A stretch of 64,000 bases of DNA from Chitinophagaceae bacterium (GCA_016721725.1 JADKHN010000006.1:248001-312000); one strand, 5' to 3'; shown: positions 34,866 through 44,483, numbered from the stretch's first letter. A program made the numbers and translations. The notes: generated from the letters alone by a model not told the origin.

Positions 34866-36542
34866 TCAGATGCCGATCTTCTCATTCACCATTTGCAATA
34901 TCTCCGCTTCCAAAGCCAGGGTACTGTTCTCGATCTGACGGCCCCGGGCCAGGATATCGTTCACGTATTCCTTATCGTTATAACCCGCCGCGTTGATCCG
35001 CACGTTCATGAACGCCCCCATCACCGAACTCCGGACACAAAGAGCGCCTACACCTGCATCGGAAACCGAATTGGGATTACCCGTTTCCGCCATGGCTTTC
35101 ACCACTTCCATACTGGCCGCGGCGGTCTGCATTACTTTAAAGGGTATCTCGATCGCATACCGGGTAGCCTCCTGGATCGCCCGGGAACGAATGGCCTTTT
35201 CCTCATCGGTGGTCTTGGGTAAGCCAAAGGCATCCATGATCTGGTTGAAGGCGCGGGTATCCGCATCCACCAGCCTGATCAGTTCATTCTTATAGGCCTG
35301 TCCTTTGGCCGCCCATTCACTGAATTCTTCCCAACGTTCATCCCACCCGGCCTTGTGTGAGGACAGGTTGGCCACCATGGTGGCCAATGAAGCGCCCAGC
35401 GCTCCAACATAGGCCGCTATGGAACCGCCTCCCGGGGCCGGACTCTCGCTGGCCGTCTCATCCGCGAAATCGTTCAGCTTCATGTGTACAAGTTTGGAGT
35501 CTGAAGCATTTGCCAGCATGTACTCAATGATCCGTTCTTCGGGTTTGAAAGGCGCCAGTTCCTCGAGCCCCATGGATTTCACCGCGATCTTGATCAATTC
35601 CTTTTCAGAAACACCAATTGAACGTTTTTGTTTCTGCAGAAAATATTTCCCGGCATCCAGCATCGCCTGCAAGGGGATCAGTCCGACGATCTCACTCCCC
35701 GTGACCCGGATACCCCGGGCATCGGCTTTCTTACAAACCTCATCAAAGGCCACGTGAACTGGCGTTTTGCTGATGTTAGTAAGATTGATGGAGATCTGCG
35801 CTATTCCATATTCCTCGATATACCAGCCGATGGCCTTCACATATTTCAGGCTGCCCGGAATGATGACATTGTTCCCATCCGCATCTTTCACCGGCTTGCC
35901 ATTCTCCTTCTTGACTCTTCCCGCCTCCCGCACATCAAAGGCGATCGCATTGGCCCTCCGGGTGGAGGTGGTGTTTAGATTGACATTGTAGGCCACCAGG
36001 AAATCCCTGGCACCGATGACCGTACCACCACGTTTCGCATCAAATTCGGCCGGACCGAAATCCGGTTTCCATTGCGGTTCTTTGATCTTCTTGAAAAATC
36101 CTTCATATTCCCCGGCACGGATCACCGACAGGTTGTTGCGTTCCTTGTTAGGCTGGGCTTCCTCATACAGGTAGACCGGGATATTGAGTTCTTCTCCCAC
36201 CCTTTTGGCCAGTTGCTGAGCATACTTCGCCGTTTCTTCCATCGTGATATTGGAAATGGGGATCAGCGGACAAACATCCGTAGCGCCCATTCGGGGATGT
36301 TCTCCCTTGTGATTGCTCATATCGATGAGCTCACCGGCTTTTTTTATAGCACGAAAAGCCGCTTCAATAATGGCTTCAGGACTTCCCACCATCGTCACAA
36401 CGGTTCTGTTGGTGGCCTTACCCGGATCTACGTTGAGCAGGCGAACGCCTTCAACCGATTCGATCTGGTCGGTGATCTGTTTGATGAGTGCGAGGTCGTT
36501 TCCTTCAGAAAAATTGGGAACGCATTCGATGAGTTGTTGCAT
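34866..36542 (-). CDS. ftcD: Glutamate formimidoyltransferase / formimidoyl-THF cyclodeaminase fusion
   Basis: A 558-residue bifunctional enzyme, the same length and domain order as animal FTCD. The N-terminal transferase (residues ~1-300) begins QLIECVPNFSEGNDLALI and has HKGEHPRMGATDVCPLIPI; it moves the formimino group from formiminoglutamate to tetrahydrofolate, releasing glutamate. The C-terminal cyclodeaminase (~345-558: DETASESPAPGGGSIAAYVG) converts the product to methenyl-THF and ammonia. hutI lies upstream on the same strand, 305 bases away, so the last two histidine degradation steps are encoded together. The separate hutG offers a folate-independent alternative. Confidence 0.93.
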   Translation of the reverse strand: MQQLIECVPNFSEGNDLALIKQITDQIESVEGVRLLNVDPGKATNRTVVTMVGSPEAIIEAAFRAIKKAGELIDMSNHKGEHPRMGATDVCPLIPISNITMEETAKYAQQLAKRVGEELNIPVYLYEEAQPNKERNNLSVIRAGEYEGFFKKIKEPQWKPDFGPAEFDAKRGGTVIGARDFLVAYNVNLNTTSTRRANAIAFDVREAGRVKKENGKPVKDADGNNVIIPGSLKYVKAIGWYIEEYGIAQISINLTNISKTPVHVAFDEVCKKADARGIRVTGSEIVGLIPLQAMLDAGKYFLQKQKRSIGVSEKELIKIAVKSMGLEELAPFKPEERIIEYMLANASDSKLVHMKLNDFADETASESPAPGGGSIAAYVGALGASLATMVANLSSHKAGWDERWEEFSEWAAKGQAYKNELIRLVDADTRAFNQIMDAFGLPKTTDEEKAIRSRAIQEATRYAIEIPFKVMQTAAASMEVVKAMAETGNPNSVSDAGVGALCVRSSVMGAFMNVRINAAGYNDKEYVNDILARGRQIENSTLALEAEILQMVNEKIGI

Positions 36543-36559
36543 ATGTTTATTTTTTAGTT

Positions 36560-36831
36560 GGGGCTAAAGCCCCATTTGTATTTTTAATTTTTATCCCTGG
36601 CCTGAAGGCCAGGGCAACGCAATAATTCAGGTTGTCTTTCCTCGCTATTAAGATCTGGCATAAGAATGATCATTTTCTTAGGGTTTTAGCCCAGGTCAAA
36701 TTGTTCCTTTTTAATCATTTTTACAACCCCGACCCCTATCAGGCGCTTACCTGCAAGATGATCATTCTGCATTGCCCCGCTCTTAAGAGCGGGGATCAAA
36801 TGCACACAAAAATACCCGGGGCTTTAGCCCC
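36560..36831. repeat. Nested set of palindromes between hutI and ftcD
   Basis: In order: GGGGCTAAAGCCCC (36560-36573), CCCTGGCCTGAAGGCCAGGG (36595-36614), AGAATGATCAT (36663-36673), GGGTTTTAGCCC (36681-36692), ATGATCATTCT (36758-36768), CCCCGCTCTTAAGAGCGGGG (36775-36794) and GGGGCTTTAGCCCC (36818-36831). The first and last are complementary, as are the third and fifth, so the whole block is roughly symmetrical. The 304-base gap between the two minus-strand genes holds nothing else. Confidence 0.85.
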
Positions 36832-36846
36832 ATAATCCCTGGCCGA

Positions 36847-38097
36847 TCAATGCATTCCTATGAACTCTCCCCCGATCATCACTTTATCAATGCTATTGGA
36901 GCCAAATGCATAAGGCAGATAGGCCAAAGATGGAACGGGTTTCGTAAAGATCAGGTTGGCCTTTTTTCCAACTGTGATGCTGCCCAGCTGATCTCCCAGT
37001 TCCATGGCATAAGCCCCGTTCAGGGTGGCCGCATTGATCGCTTCTTCCGGCAGCATTTTCATCTGGATGCAGCTCAGCGCCACCACGAAATTCATATTGC
37101 CTGATGGAGAGGACCCCGGATTATAATCGGTGGCCAGGGCGATGGCACAGCCGCTGTCGATCAACAGGCGTGCCGGCTGGTAAGGCATCCGCAGGAAGAA
37201 GGCGGCCGTAGGCAATAAGGTCCCGATCGTGGCAGATGCACTCAGGGCTCGGATATCAGTTTCTGTCATCGTCTCCAGGTGGTCTACGGAAAGGGCGTTC
37301 AATTTTATGGCAGTTCCGATGCCCCCGATGCTGTTGAGCTGATTGACATGCAATTTAGGTCTCAATCCATATTGCTGGCCGGCCTGGCAGATCTCTTCCA
37401 TTTCCGCGGGAGAGAAGAAACCCGTTTCGCAAAAAACATCGATGTAATCGGCCAGCTTCTCCGCAGCGATCACCGGTAACATCTGACCGATGATCTGGTC
37501 GATATATCCCCGGTGGTTATCCCGGTATTGCTGCGGATAGGTATGCGCTCCCAGGAAACTGGACTTGATGCTCAGTCCCGACTTCTCTTTCAGTTTTTTG
37601 ATCACCCGCAGCATCTTGATCTCCCCTTCTACCGTTAAACCATAACCGCTCTTGATCTCAATGGCACCTGTTCCGAGCCGGCTGACCTCTTCGAGCCTTT
37701 TCCAGGCGCTGTTGAACAATTCATCTTCAGTCGCTTCATTCAGCCTGCGGGCCGAATTGAGGATGCCGCCTCCCTTAGCGGCGATCTCCGCGTAACTCAT
37801 TCCGTTCAGTTTGTCGATGAACTCCTCTTCCCGGCTCCTGGCGAATACCAGGTGGGTATGGCTGTCGCACCAGGCGGGTAAAACGAACTGATCCTGTGCA
37901 TCGATGATGTCCCTGGGCAACTGAGGCACTTTCAGTTCCAGTTCATACATGGGGCCGTAATCGGCGATGATCCCGTCTTCGATCAGTAGGAAAGCGTCTT
38001 CCATAGATGGTAACAAAGAAAGTTCTTTGCCGCGGAGAAGGGTTGTTTCATCCCGGGTTCCGATCAGTTGGCGTATGTTGGTGATGAGTGTGGTCAT
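36847..38097 (-). CDS. hutI: Imidazolonepropionase
   Basis: A 416-residue amidohydrolase that opens imidazolonepropionate to N-formimino-glutamate, the third step of histidine breakdown. Metal and catalytic residues are visible in CDSHTHLVFARSR (HxH), FLGAHTYP, VDHLETM and ATDYNPGSSPSGNM. The start at 38097 (MTTLITNIRQLIGTRDE) is chosen because the upstream extension to 38184 is encoded by a perfect inverted repeat and cannot be native. It is followed by ftcD on the same strand after the palindrome block. hutH and hutU are not in this window. Confidence 0.93.
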   Translation of the reverse strand: MTTLITNIRQLIGTRDETTLLRGKELSLLPSMEDAFLLIEDGIIADYGPMYELELKVPQLPRDIIDAQDQFVLPAWCDSHTHLVFARSREEEFIDKLNGMSYAEIAAKGGGILNSARRLNEATEDELFNSAWKRLEEVSRLGTGAIEIKSGYGLTVEGEIKMLRVIKKLKEKSGLSIKSSFLGAHTYPQQYRDNHRGYIDQIIGQMLPVIAAEKLADYIDVFCETGFFSPAEMEEICQAGQQYGLRPKLHVNQLNSIGGIGTAIKLNALSVDHLETMTETDIRALSASATIGTLLPTAAFFLRMPYQPARLLIDSGCAIALATDYNPGSSPSGNMNFVVALSCIQMKMLPEEAINAATLNGAYAMELGDQLGSITVGKKANLIFTKPVPSLAYLPYAFGSNSIDKVMIGGEFIGMH

Positions 38098-38130
38098 TGA
38101 TCCGTTTATTATTCCATTGAGAGATAAAGC

Positions 38131-38175
38131 CCGGAAAGAGTTTACACCTTTTCCAAAGGTGTAAACTCTTTCCGG
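38131..38175. repeat. Perfect 21-bp inverted repeat upstream of hutI
   Basis: CCGGAAAGAGTTTACACCTTT (38131-38151; only 21 bases shown as the arm) is mirrored exactly at 38155-38175 around the loop TCC. It lies between the murC-like stop (38194) and the hutI start (38097). There is no T-run after it on either strand. It could be a terminator-like hairpin, an operator, or a mobile palindromic element. Confidence 0.85.
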
Positions 38176-38193
38176 ACCGGTCAAACGAGGTCC

Positions 38194-39582
38194 TCAGACC
38201 GGGTTCTCCAGGCCAGCCAAGACTTCCTTCCCGAACTGCTCCAGGCTGGGGTCCCTTGCTCCCATTAAAAGTAAGACAACATTTTCAGTTAAATGAGGTT
38301 TAACGGCTTCCACGAGATCATGGCGGTCTTCCACGAAAAAGGCATTTTTCCCCAGTGCTTTAAGGTCATTGATCAGGTCATTGGCTGAAATATCCTTAAC
38401 CGCCGTCCCGCCGGCATAGAAGATCTCGCTCATCCAGATCTCATCCTGTGGCCTTAATACCGCGGCGATCTCCTGTACAAAATCCTTGCGTAAGAACCGC
38501 GTTGGCCCGTAACCGTGCGGCTGGAACCAGGCGATCACTTTATCGCTGATGGGCTGACAAGCCTCAATGCTCCTGGCGCATTTCACCGGGTTATGGGCAT
38601 AATCGTCAACGACCCAAACTCCTTTCACCTTACCCAAGACCTGGTGCCTTCGATAGATGCCTTCATACTGTTTCAACGCAGCCGCGCAGGTCTCCAGGTC
38701 AACGCCCAGCTGATTGGCAACGGACACAGCCGCCAACGCGTTCTCCATGCTATGGCGCCCGGGGGCATTGACCGTGAATGGCACTGCGGAAATGGTGAAA
38801 TAAATGGAGAATCCCTCTTGGCTGAAATCCAGGGATTCATAGCGGGCGCCGGTACCTTCTTCCGGTGAAAAATCATTTTCCGGTCCTGCGGATAATTGTA
38901 CAGACAAAGGATTGGCCCGGTTCACAATAAAACGGCGGCTATTGCCTTTAAAAATCCCAAAGATCTGCATGAGCTCATCGATCTCCTGGTGGTCCTTGTC
39001 CACGTTGAGCAAGACCCCGATCTCGGGATGGTATTGCACGATACTGCCATCACTCTCATCAGCTTCGATCACGAGCCATTCACCCGCGCCCACTTTGGCA
39101 TTGCCGATCTTACCGTCTTTCATGATGCTGACGAGTCCGGCTCCGCTGATGATACTGGGTTGCAGTCCGGCATATTCCAGTATATCGAACAACATGGCAC
39201 TGGTGGTGCTTTTACCGGATGTTCCGCCGATGGCGATGGTTCGTTTGCTGTCGGCGATCAGGGAAAGCACTTCACTCCTTTTCAGGATGGGTATGTTCAA
39301 TTGTTTCGCTTTCTGTACCTCGGGCACTGTATCCTCAATGGCTGTGGAGACCACTACCAACTGGGTATCCGGACCGATCCCTTCCCCGTTCTGAACGAAA
39401 CATTGGATCCCCTCCGCTTCCAGTTTATCGCGGGTCTCATTGTTTTCACCCGGCCTGAAGTAGCGGTCACTCCCGCTCACCTCCTTCCCGATGCCCCGGA
39501 GGTACTGTGCGATGGCGCTCATCCCCACGCCGGCCACACCGATGAAGAATACCTTTTTGAAATCATGGATAGTTTTGATCAT
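38194..39582 (-). CDS. Mur ligase family protein, MurC/Mpl-like
   Basis: A 462-residue ATP-dependent amide ligase of the Mur family. It has the N-terminal Rossmann motif [16 protein letters not shown], the ATP P-loop as [10 protein letters not shown] (usually GTHGKTTT in MurC), the central IEADESDGS and [12 protein letters not shown], and DDYAHNP in the C-terminal domain. These place it with MurC (UDP-MurNAc:L-Ala ligase) and Mpl (recycled tripeptide ligase). It is not in a division/cell-wall cluster, so it is probably a second, recycling or specialised ligase. Its start codon overlaps the stop of the upstream exporter gene (4 bases), so the two are translationally coupled. Confidence 0.82.
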   Translation of the reverse strand: MIKTIHDFKKVFFIGVAGVGMSAIAQYLRGIGKEVSGSDRYFRPGENNETRDKLEAEGIQCFVQNGEGIGPDTQLVVVSTAIEDTVPEVQKAKQLNIPILKRSEVLSLIADSKRTIAIGGTSGKSTTSAMLFDILEYAGLQPSIISGAGLVSIMKDGKIGNAKVGAGEWLVIEADESDGSIVQYHPEIGVLLNVDKDHQEIDELMQIFGIFKGNSRRFIVNRANPLSVQLSAGPENDFSPEEGTGARYESLDFSQEGFSIYFTISAVPFTVNAPGRHSMENALAAVSVANQLGVDLETCAAALKQYEGIYRRHQVLGKVKGVWVVDDYAHNPVKCARSIEACQPISDKVIAWFQPHGYGPTRFLRKDFVQEIAAVLRPQDEIWMSEIFYAGGTAVKDISANDLINDLKALGKNAFFVEDRHDLVEAVKPHLTENVVLLLMGARDPSLEQFGKEVLAGLENPV

Positions 39583-40808
39583 TGTGAAATAACGGAAGTT
39601 TTTTTATTCCTGAACGAAAAATAGACGATCACCCCGCTGCAGATCATCAGGAAGGATCCGAGCAAAAAAGGGGCTCCCGGCAAATAGACCGGCGCGTTGG
39701 GCCGGGTGAAATAATAGAATAGATTGTTCATGAGCAGGGGACCGATGATCGAGGCCATGCTCATCACACTGGTGAGGGCGCCCTGGAGTTCACCCTGTTC
39801 ATTGGGCGGCACCTGCCCGGCCATCACGGCCTGTAAGGCGGGCTGGGCGATACCTCCCAGGCAATAGGGTACCAGGAACGCGAACATCATCCAGCTTTCA
39901 GTAGCCAGTCCGAACAAGAGCATACCGATCGAGTACAAAACCAGTCCGATGAAAACACTTTTTTCATTCCCGAGTTTCGGGTTGATGGCCCGGGTTAGCA
40001 AGGCCTGAACCAAACCAACCAGTAAACCCACCACGCCCAAAGAAATACCCACCATCCGCTCATCCCATTTAAAACGGTGCATGGTGAAATAGCTCCAGTT
40101 GCTCATGATGGCATGCGCGGCCACATAGAGCAACAAGATCGCGATCATCAGTCTCCCGATGGACGGATATCTTTTCAGATGCATCAGTGACCCAACAGGG
40201 TTGGCCCTTTTCCATTGGAAGGGGCGGCGATTCTCCTTTTTCAGGGATTCGGGTAAAACGAAATAACCATAGATGGCGTTGAGTAAGGCCAGGGTGCCGG
40301 CCGCGTAAAAAGGAAACCGGGGTCCGAGCTTACCGAGGAGTCCGCCGAGGACTGGGCCAATGATGAACCCCAGTCCGAACGCGGCCCCGATCATCCCGAA
40401 ATTCTTCGCCCGGTTGGCGGCAGTGCTGATGTCGGCGATATAGGCCGCGCCGGTGGTGAAACTGGAACCGGTGATCCCCGCGATGATCCGGCCCACAAAG
40501 AGCCAGCCGTAGGTGGGCGCCAATGCCATGAACAGATAGTCCACGCCAAATCCAAGCAAGGCCAGTAAAAGGACCGGCCTTCGCCCATAACGGTCGCTCA
40601 GGCTCCCGATCGCCGGTGAGCAAAGGAATTGCGTACCGGCATAGGCGAAGATGAGGATGCTGCCATAGGATGAAGCGGTACTGACATCCACGTGCCTGAG
40701 CGTAGAGATGAGTTTGGGCATCACCGGAATGATGATACCCAGACCGATCACATCGATCAGCAGGGTGATGAAAATAAAACCAACGGCCGCGTTCCGGTTT
40801 TCGTGCAT
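39579..40808 (-). CDS. TetA-like MFS exporter
   Basis: A 409-residue inner-membrane protein with about 12 helices. Motif A of drug/H+ antiporters is present as [14 protein letters not shown] after helix 2, and [12 protein letters not shown] in helix 1 and [13 protein letters not shown] in helix 5 (motif C-like) are typical of the TCR/Tet subfamily. Such proteins export tetracycline-type drugs or unknown metabolites. The ATGA overlap with the Mur ligase gene (39579-39582) suggests an operon, but I see no functional link other than a possible muropeptide-related role, which is speculative. Substrate not predictable. Confidence 0.85.
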   Translation of the reverse strand: MHENRNAAVGFIFITLLIDVIGLGIIIPVMPKLISTLRHVDVSTASSYGSILIFAYAGTQFLCSPAIGSLSDRYGRRPVLLLALLGFGVDYLFMALAPTYGWLFVGRIIAGITGSSFTTGAAYIADISTAANRAKNFGMIGAAFGLGFIIGPVLGGLLGKLGPRFPFYAAGTLALLNAIYGYFVLPESLKKENRRPFQWKRANPVGSLMHLKRYPSIGRLMIAILLLYVAAHAIMSNWSYFTMHRFKWDERMVGISLGVVGLLVGLVQALLTRAINPKLGNEKSVFIGLVLYSIGMLLFGLATESWMMFAFLVPYCLGGIAQPALQAVMAGQVPPNEQGELQGALTSVMSMASIIGPLLMNNLFYYFTRPNAPVYLPGAPFLLGSFLMICSGVIVYFSFRNKKTSVISQ

Positions 40809-40937
40809 GGATTGAAATGATTACCGCATTATCCTTATATGCCTTTCTGCAAATGTAAAACTTTAAGCCCCTGTATACCGGCTCATTTTGAATCTTCTAC
40901 CGACTTTGTTATATTTAAAAATAAATCAACGGTCAAG

Positions 40938-42374
40938 ATGAAAAAATACGTATTCGGGGGCGTGTTGGGCTTTGCGGTCATCATCATAGGCTTCATCCTG
41001 TTGCTGCGAGGTTGCCTGGCAGGCTACGATGAACGTTCGGCGATCTCCCCCGCCCTATTCTTCGAAAAGGAAGGAAAGGCAGTAGTGTTCACCATTGTCA
41101 AATTTGACCAGGCCACTTCCTATAAATCAGGGGGCGGCATCACCACCAAATCGGTGAGCACGAGTTACCATATCCAGATCAATGACGCACTCACGGGAGA
41201 GAAGCTGAATAAGAAGAAGATCATGGGCCACAGCAAGATCAGGAACTACCCGGTATCGGTAATGGGTAATGGAAACGGGCATGCCTGGGTCTTCATCAAT
41301 GAACCCATGGCCTTTGACCCGTTCACCCTGGAGAAATTCGCCGACCGGTCCATCATCGAATCGCGTAATCCGCAATTGGCTGGTAAGATGCCCAATGAAA
41401 AACGGTACTATACATTCAATGGCCAGACCGGTGAACTGTTCATCACGGCCACCGATGGACTGAGTTATGTCTTATCCACCGCCACGCTCATGGCACGGCC
41501 CGTTGATGAAGATGAGATCAACGCTGATCCGTCCAAAGCGGCGATCAGTAAGCTGGAAAAAGAGACCAAAGCCCTGCAGGACCAAAGCCGCGCCTATTAC
41601 GACCGGTTCAGGGAATTCAATAAAATGCTGAATGAAAAGAAGATCAGCTATAACCAGTATCTCGACAGCACGAAGGATTTTAACCGGAAACAGGACACGC
41701 TGTCCGCAAGACAAAGAAGGATCCGGGATGAGATCGACCTCTTGAAAACGAAGAACGACAAACGGCAGGGCCGCCAGGAGAAAATAGTGGACCTGAACTC
41801 GGGAAGGTCCGCCAGTTATACTGATATGTGTACCGGGGAAGACACCCTGAACGGGAAATGGTATGGATTGAAGACGGCGGCAGAACTGGAATCGGATCCG
41901 CTCAAATTCGAATACCGGCCGGTCTATACCGAAACCGCCCGGAATAAAATGTACACTTCAGCCTACCGGGCCAAGGATCCGCCCGACCGCTGGGAAGAAG
42001 TGATGGTGGATAAACCGGAGAAACTAAGCGATGAGGTATTTCTGCAGGGCGGTTTCCTGCTGGATAAATCGACCGCCATGCCGATACACCTTCCCGGAAA
42101 TGCCGGTTTCATCGTCTGTTATCGCGAAAAAGTGGGCAATGACGGCGCCATCCTGATCGCCCGGTTGGGTTTGGACGGACATGCCCAATGGTCGGTGAAT
42201 ACGGCGCTGAAGAGTTTTCTCGACTGGATCTATACTGGCAAGCAGTTGATCATCCTGGGAACCGACAACAAGGAATTAAGCTCAGGTGAGGCCAATGTAT
42301 TGTTCATCATCGACCTGCAAACGGGCAAAGCGTCTGTGCATGATTATTTCACGGACAAGATGCGAAAACCCTGA
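40938..42374 (+). CDS. Membrane-anchored protein of unknown function with coiled coil
   Basis: A 478-residue protein from the ATG at 40938 (MKKYVFGGVLGFAVIIIGFI, one N-terminal membrane helix or signal anchor). The ATG at 40839 would add a Cys-rich unlikely N-terminus. Residues ~195-280 are charged and heptad-like (KLEKETKALQDQSRAYYDRF, RQRRIRDEIDLLKTKNDK), consistent with a coiled coil. The flanking parts look beta-rich and include SGGGITTKSVSTSYHIQINDAL and a late NEGDNEL-like loop (GTDNKELSSGEANVLFIIDL). No family recognised. Convergent with the GH47 gene, 9 bases apart. Confidence 0.65.
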   Translation: MKKYVFGGVLGFAVIIIGFILLLRGCLAGYDERSAISPALFFEKEGKAVVFTIVKFDQATSYKSGGGITTKSVSTSYHIQINDALTGEKLNKKKIMGHSKIRNYPVSVMGNGNGHAWVFINEPMAFDPFTLEKFADRSIIESRNPQLAGKMPNEKRYYTFNGQTGELFITATDGLSYVLSTATLMARPVDEDEINADPSKAAISKLEKETKALQDQSRAYYDRFREFNKMLNEKKISYNQYLDSTKDFNRKQDTLSARQRRIRDEIDLLKTKNDKRQGRQEKIVDLNSGRSASYTDMCTGEDTLNGKWYGLKTAAELESDPLKFEYRPVYTETARNKMYTSAYRAKDPPDRWEEVMVDKPEKLSDEVFLQGGFLLDKSTAMPIHLPGNAGFIVCYREKVGNDGAILIARLGLDGHAQWSVNTALKSFLDWIYTGKQLIILGTDNKELSSGEANVLFIIDLQTGKASVHDYFTDKMRKP

Positions 42375-42383
42375 TCCCTGCGA

Positions 42384-43742
42384 TCATTTCCGTATCCTGA
42401 ATGGATGCGCTTCGGTCGTCAGCACCAGTTTCTTCAGGTCCAGCGCGGATTCCGGAGCGAAAATGAGGTAAGCGTATTTCAGGGTCTCTCCGAAAAAGAA
42501 ACTCTCCATGGAGTTTGATTGCTCAAAGGTCTTCACCGATCTAAGGGAGGCGAATCCCGCATCGGAACGGCAATGGTCCAGGATGGATTCAACCATGACC
42601 TTGCCCTGCCAGAGATATTTCAACTCCCCGGTCATTCGATAGAGGTAAAAGCAGCTCTCCAGGTTCTCCGGGCGCAGAACATAGCTTGCGGAGGTGACCG
42701 AATCCGTGGCGAAATTGAATTCTTCGGGTTCGATGTTAAAGCGGGTCCACATATAATAATTCGCTTCCTGGATCTGCCTGCCGCTCTCCACATCACCGGC
42801 AAAAGCACAAAGCCCGGCGTAAAAAGCATCGAGTGCTCCGTATAAAGTGGCGGTTTCTTTTCCTGTTTCCATGTCCACATGCCGCATGAACCAGCCGTGA
42901 TCGGTCTTGCTGATGAGGTATTTCTTTAAGGCGTTGTTATGGACATCGAATGCCCGTTTGAAATCACGGTCGCCGAAAAGCAACCAGCTTTTATACAGAT
43001 ACTCGTAATACGAATCGATATAACCGCTGATATGGCTTTGTGTACTCACCCATTTGGCCGTTTTGATATCGATCTGCTCTCCCACCAACCCGATGGAACT
43101 GCGTTGTTCATAAACGGCCATCATGCCTTTCTTGGCGGCCCGGTAATATTTTTCATCACCGGTGATCTTCGACAGTTGGCCGAATTCGAGCATCAGGGTG
43201 CCGATCTCGGCGGGGTTGTTGATGCCGTCACGGGTCTTTCCGGTTTGCAGGTGCACATAGCGGTAAGGCATTCCCGTTGGACTGTTAAAAGCCGGCATCA
43301 GGCGATCAGCCAGGTCCCTCGCCAGGGCCAGGAATTTCGGATCGCCGTCGATCTCGTAGGCGGTGATCAGTCCTGCCAGCAAACGGATGGTCACTTCAAA
43401 GACCTGCACATCATTATCGACATTGAAATTGAGTTTAGAGAGGATCAGGGACTTGGCTTCTCCGGCTTCCGTTTTCAATCCCAGGATCGTGAACGTATCA
43501 AAGGCATCCACCGGTGTCATCAGCATGGATTCTTTGTACCAGTTGCGGGAGGTCTTGGTCAGTGGACGCAGGTCATCAGCCCCCCAGGCATAATCCTTAT
43601 ACCCCTTCCAGGCGTGCCGGGCGGCGGCTTTCACTTTTTCCATCATCTCCTTTTTCATCTCTTCAGAGAATTTGGCATCCTTCTGGGCATGAGTTGCAAG
43701 GTTAAGGACTGAAAAAACGAAAAGCAGGACTGACTTGATCAT
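42384..43742 (-). CDS. Exported GH47-family alpha-mannosidase
   Basis: A 452-residue secreted glycosidase with signal MIKSVLLFVFSVLNLATHAQ. The mature part shows the conserved order of GH47 (class I alpha-1,2-mannosidase): GYKDYAWGADDLRPL, PVDAFDTFTILGL, FEVTIRLLAGLITAYEIDGD, NNPAEIGTLMLEFGQLS, HISGYIDSYYEYLYKSW, RPENLESCFYLYRMTG, and the C-terminal TTEAHPF, which carries the calcium-binding threonine. GH47 enzymes trim alpha-1,2-mannose and are best known from eukaryotes; bacterial members exist. It may attack mannan or glycoprotein glycans. No SusC/D pair or other glycosidase lies nearby, so it is not part of a visible PUL. Confidence 0.88.
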   Translation of the reverse strand: MIKSVLLFVFSVLNLATHAQKDAKFSEEMKKEMMEKVKAAARHAWKGYKDYAWGADDLRPLTKTSRNWYKESMLMTPVDAFDTFTILGLKTEAGEAKSLILSKLNFNVDNDVQVFEVTIRLLAGLITAYEIDGDPKFLALARDLADRLMPAFNSPTGMPYRYVHLQTGKTRDGINNPAEIGTLMLEFGQLSKITGDEKYYRAAKKGMMAVYEQRSSIGLVGEQIDIKTAKWVSTQSHISGYIDSYYEYLYKSWLLFGDRDFKRAFDVHNNALKKYLISKTDHGWFMRHVDMETGKETATLYGALDAFYAGLCAFAGDVESGRQIQEANYYMWTRFNIEPEEFNFATDSVTSASYVLRPENLESCFYLYRMTGELKYLWQGKVMVESILDHCRSDAGFASLRSVKTFEQSNSMESFFFGETLKYAYLIFAPESALDLKKLVLTTEAHPFRIRK

Positions 43743-43963
43743 GGTCGTCTATTTGTCTCAATTTAACGGATGCCGGGGAAATCACAAAGTAAAGTCCGGT
43801 TAACGCAGATTTTACAGGAATTATAAAACGGCTTTGTATATTAGAGCAGGAAAAACGGATACAGCCAGGACAAAGGCAGGTGAAAAGATCGATTTGTTCA
43901 TCCGGTTCAGTCCCAGGAACTAAGTACTCAACTAATTAAAAAAACATTACCAAAACAACCACC

Positions 43964-44461
43964 ATGAAAAAGATCACCCTGTTATTCGCCAGCCTGTTCA
44001 CCGGACTTTGTCTGATCAGTTGCAACAATGCCGGTAAAACCGAAGCGGAAAACACCAAGGCGAAAGCCGACACCCTGGAGTATTTCAACCTCCGTCCCAA
44101 ACTGGAAAAAGAATATGGATACACCCATGCCGTCAGGATCGGCGATGACCTGAAGATCTCGGGCGCGGTGAGTATGGATGATACGGGCAAGATCGTGGCG
44201 CCGGGCAATATGGAACAACAGATGAAGAATTGCTATAACGACCTGGAGAAGATATTGAAGCATTATGGATACACTTATGATGACGTAGTGGTGGAAAATG
44301 TGTACACCACCAATATGGCCGATTTCATCCGGGTATCCGGCTTCCGGAATTCGATCTATAAGAAACAATTCCCCACCGGCACCTGGCTGGAAGTGAAAGG
44401 GCTGGCCATTGAGGGGCAGCTGATCGAGATCGATATGGAAGCACATAAAAAATCAGATTGA
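43964..44461 (+). CDS. RidA-family lipoprotein lacking the catalytic arginine
   Basis: A 165-residue lipoprotein (MKKITLLFASLFTGLCLISC, lipobox LIS-C). The mature part is a RidA/YjgF fold: GYTHAVRIGDDLKISGAVSM, MEQQMKNCYNDLEKILKHYG, then FPTGTWLEVKGLAIEGQLIE. In active RidA enzymes an arginine in PARSxxxV removes ammonia from enamines; here the corresponding place reads PTGTWLEV, so that chemistry is unlikely. Secreted RidA proteins are uncommon. It is the first gene of a likely three-gene unit with DUF1801 (22 bases on) and DUF4440 (15 bases on), ending at a terminator. Confidence 0.85.
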   Translation: MKKITLLFASLFTGLCLISCNNAGKTEAENTKAKADTLEYFNLRPKLEKEYGYTHAVRIGDDLKISGAVSMDDTGKIVAPGNMEQQMKNCYNDLEKILKHYGYTYDDVVVENVYTTNMADFIRVSGFRNSIYKKQFPTGTWLEVKGLAIEGQLIEIDMEAHKKSD

Positions 44462-44483
44462 TCTTTCTAAAAAATGAATTCAT

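Noticed and set aside
38098..38184. 29-residue extension of HutI
   Set aside because: It is encoded by the perfect inverted repeat; the family start is at 38097.
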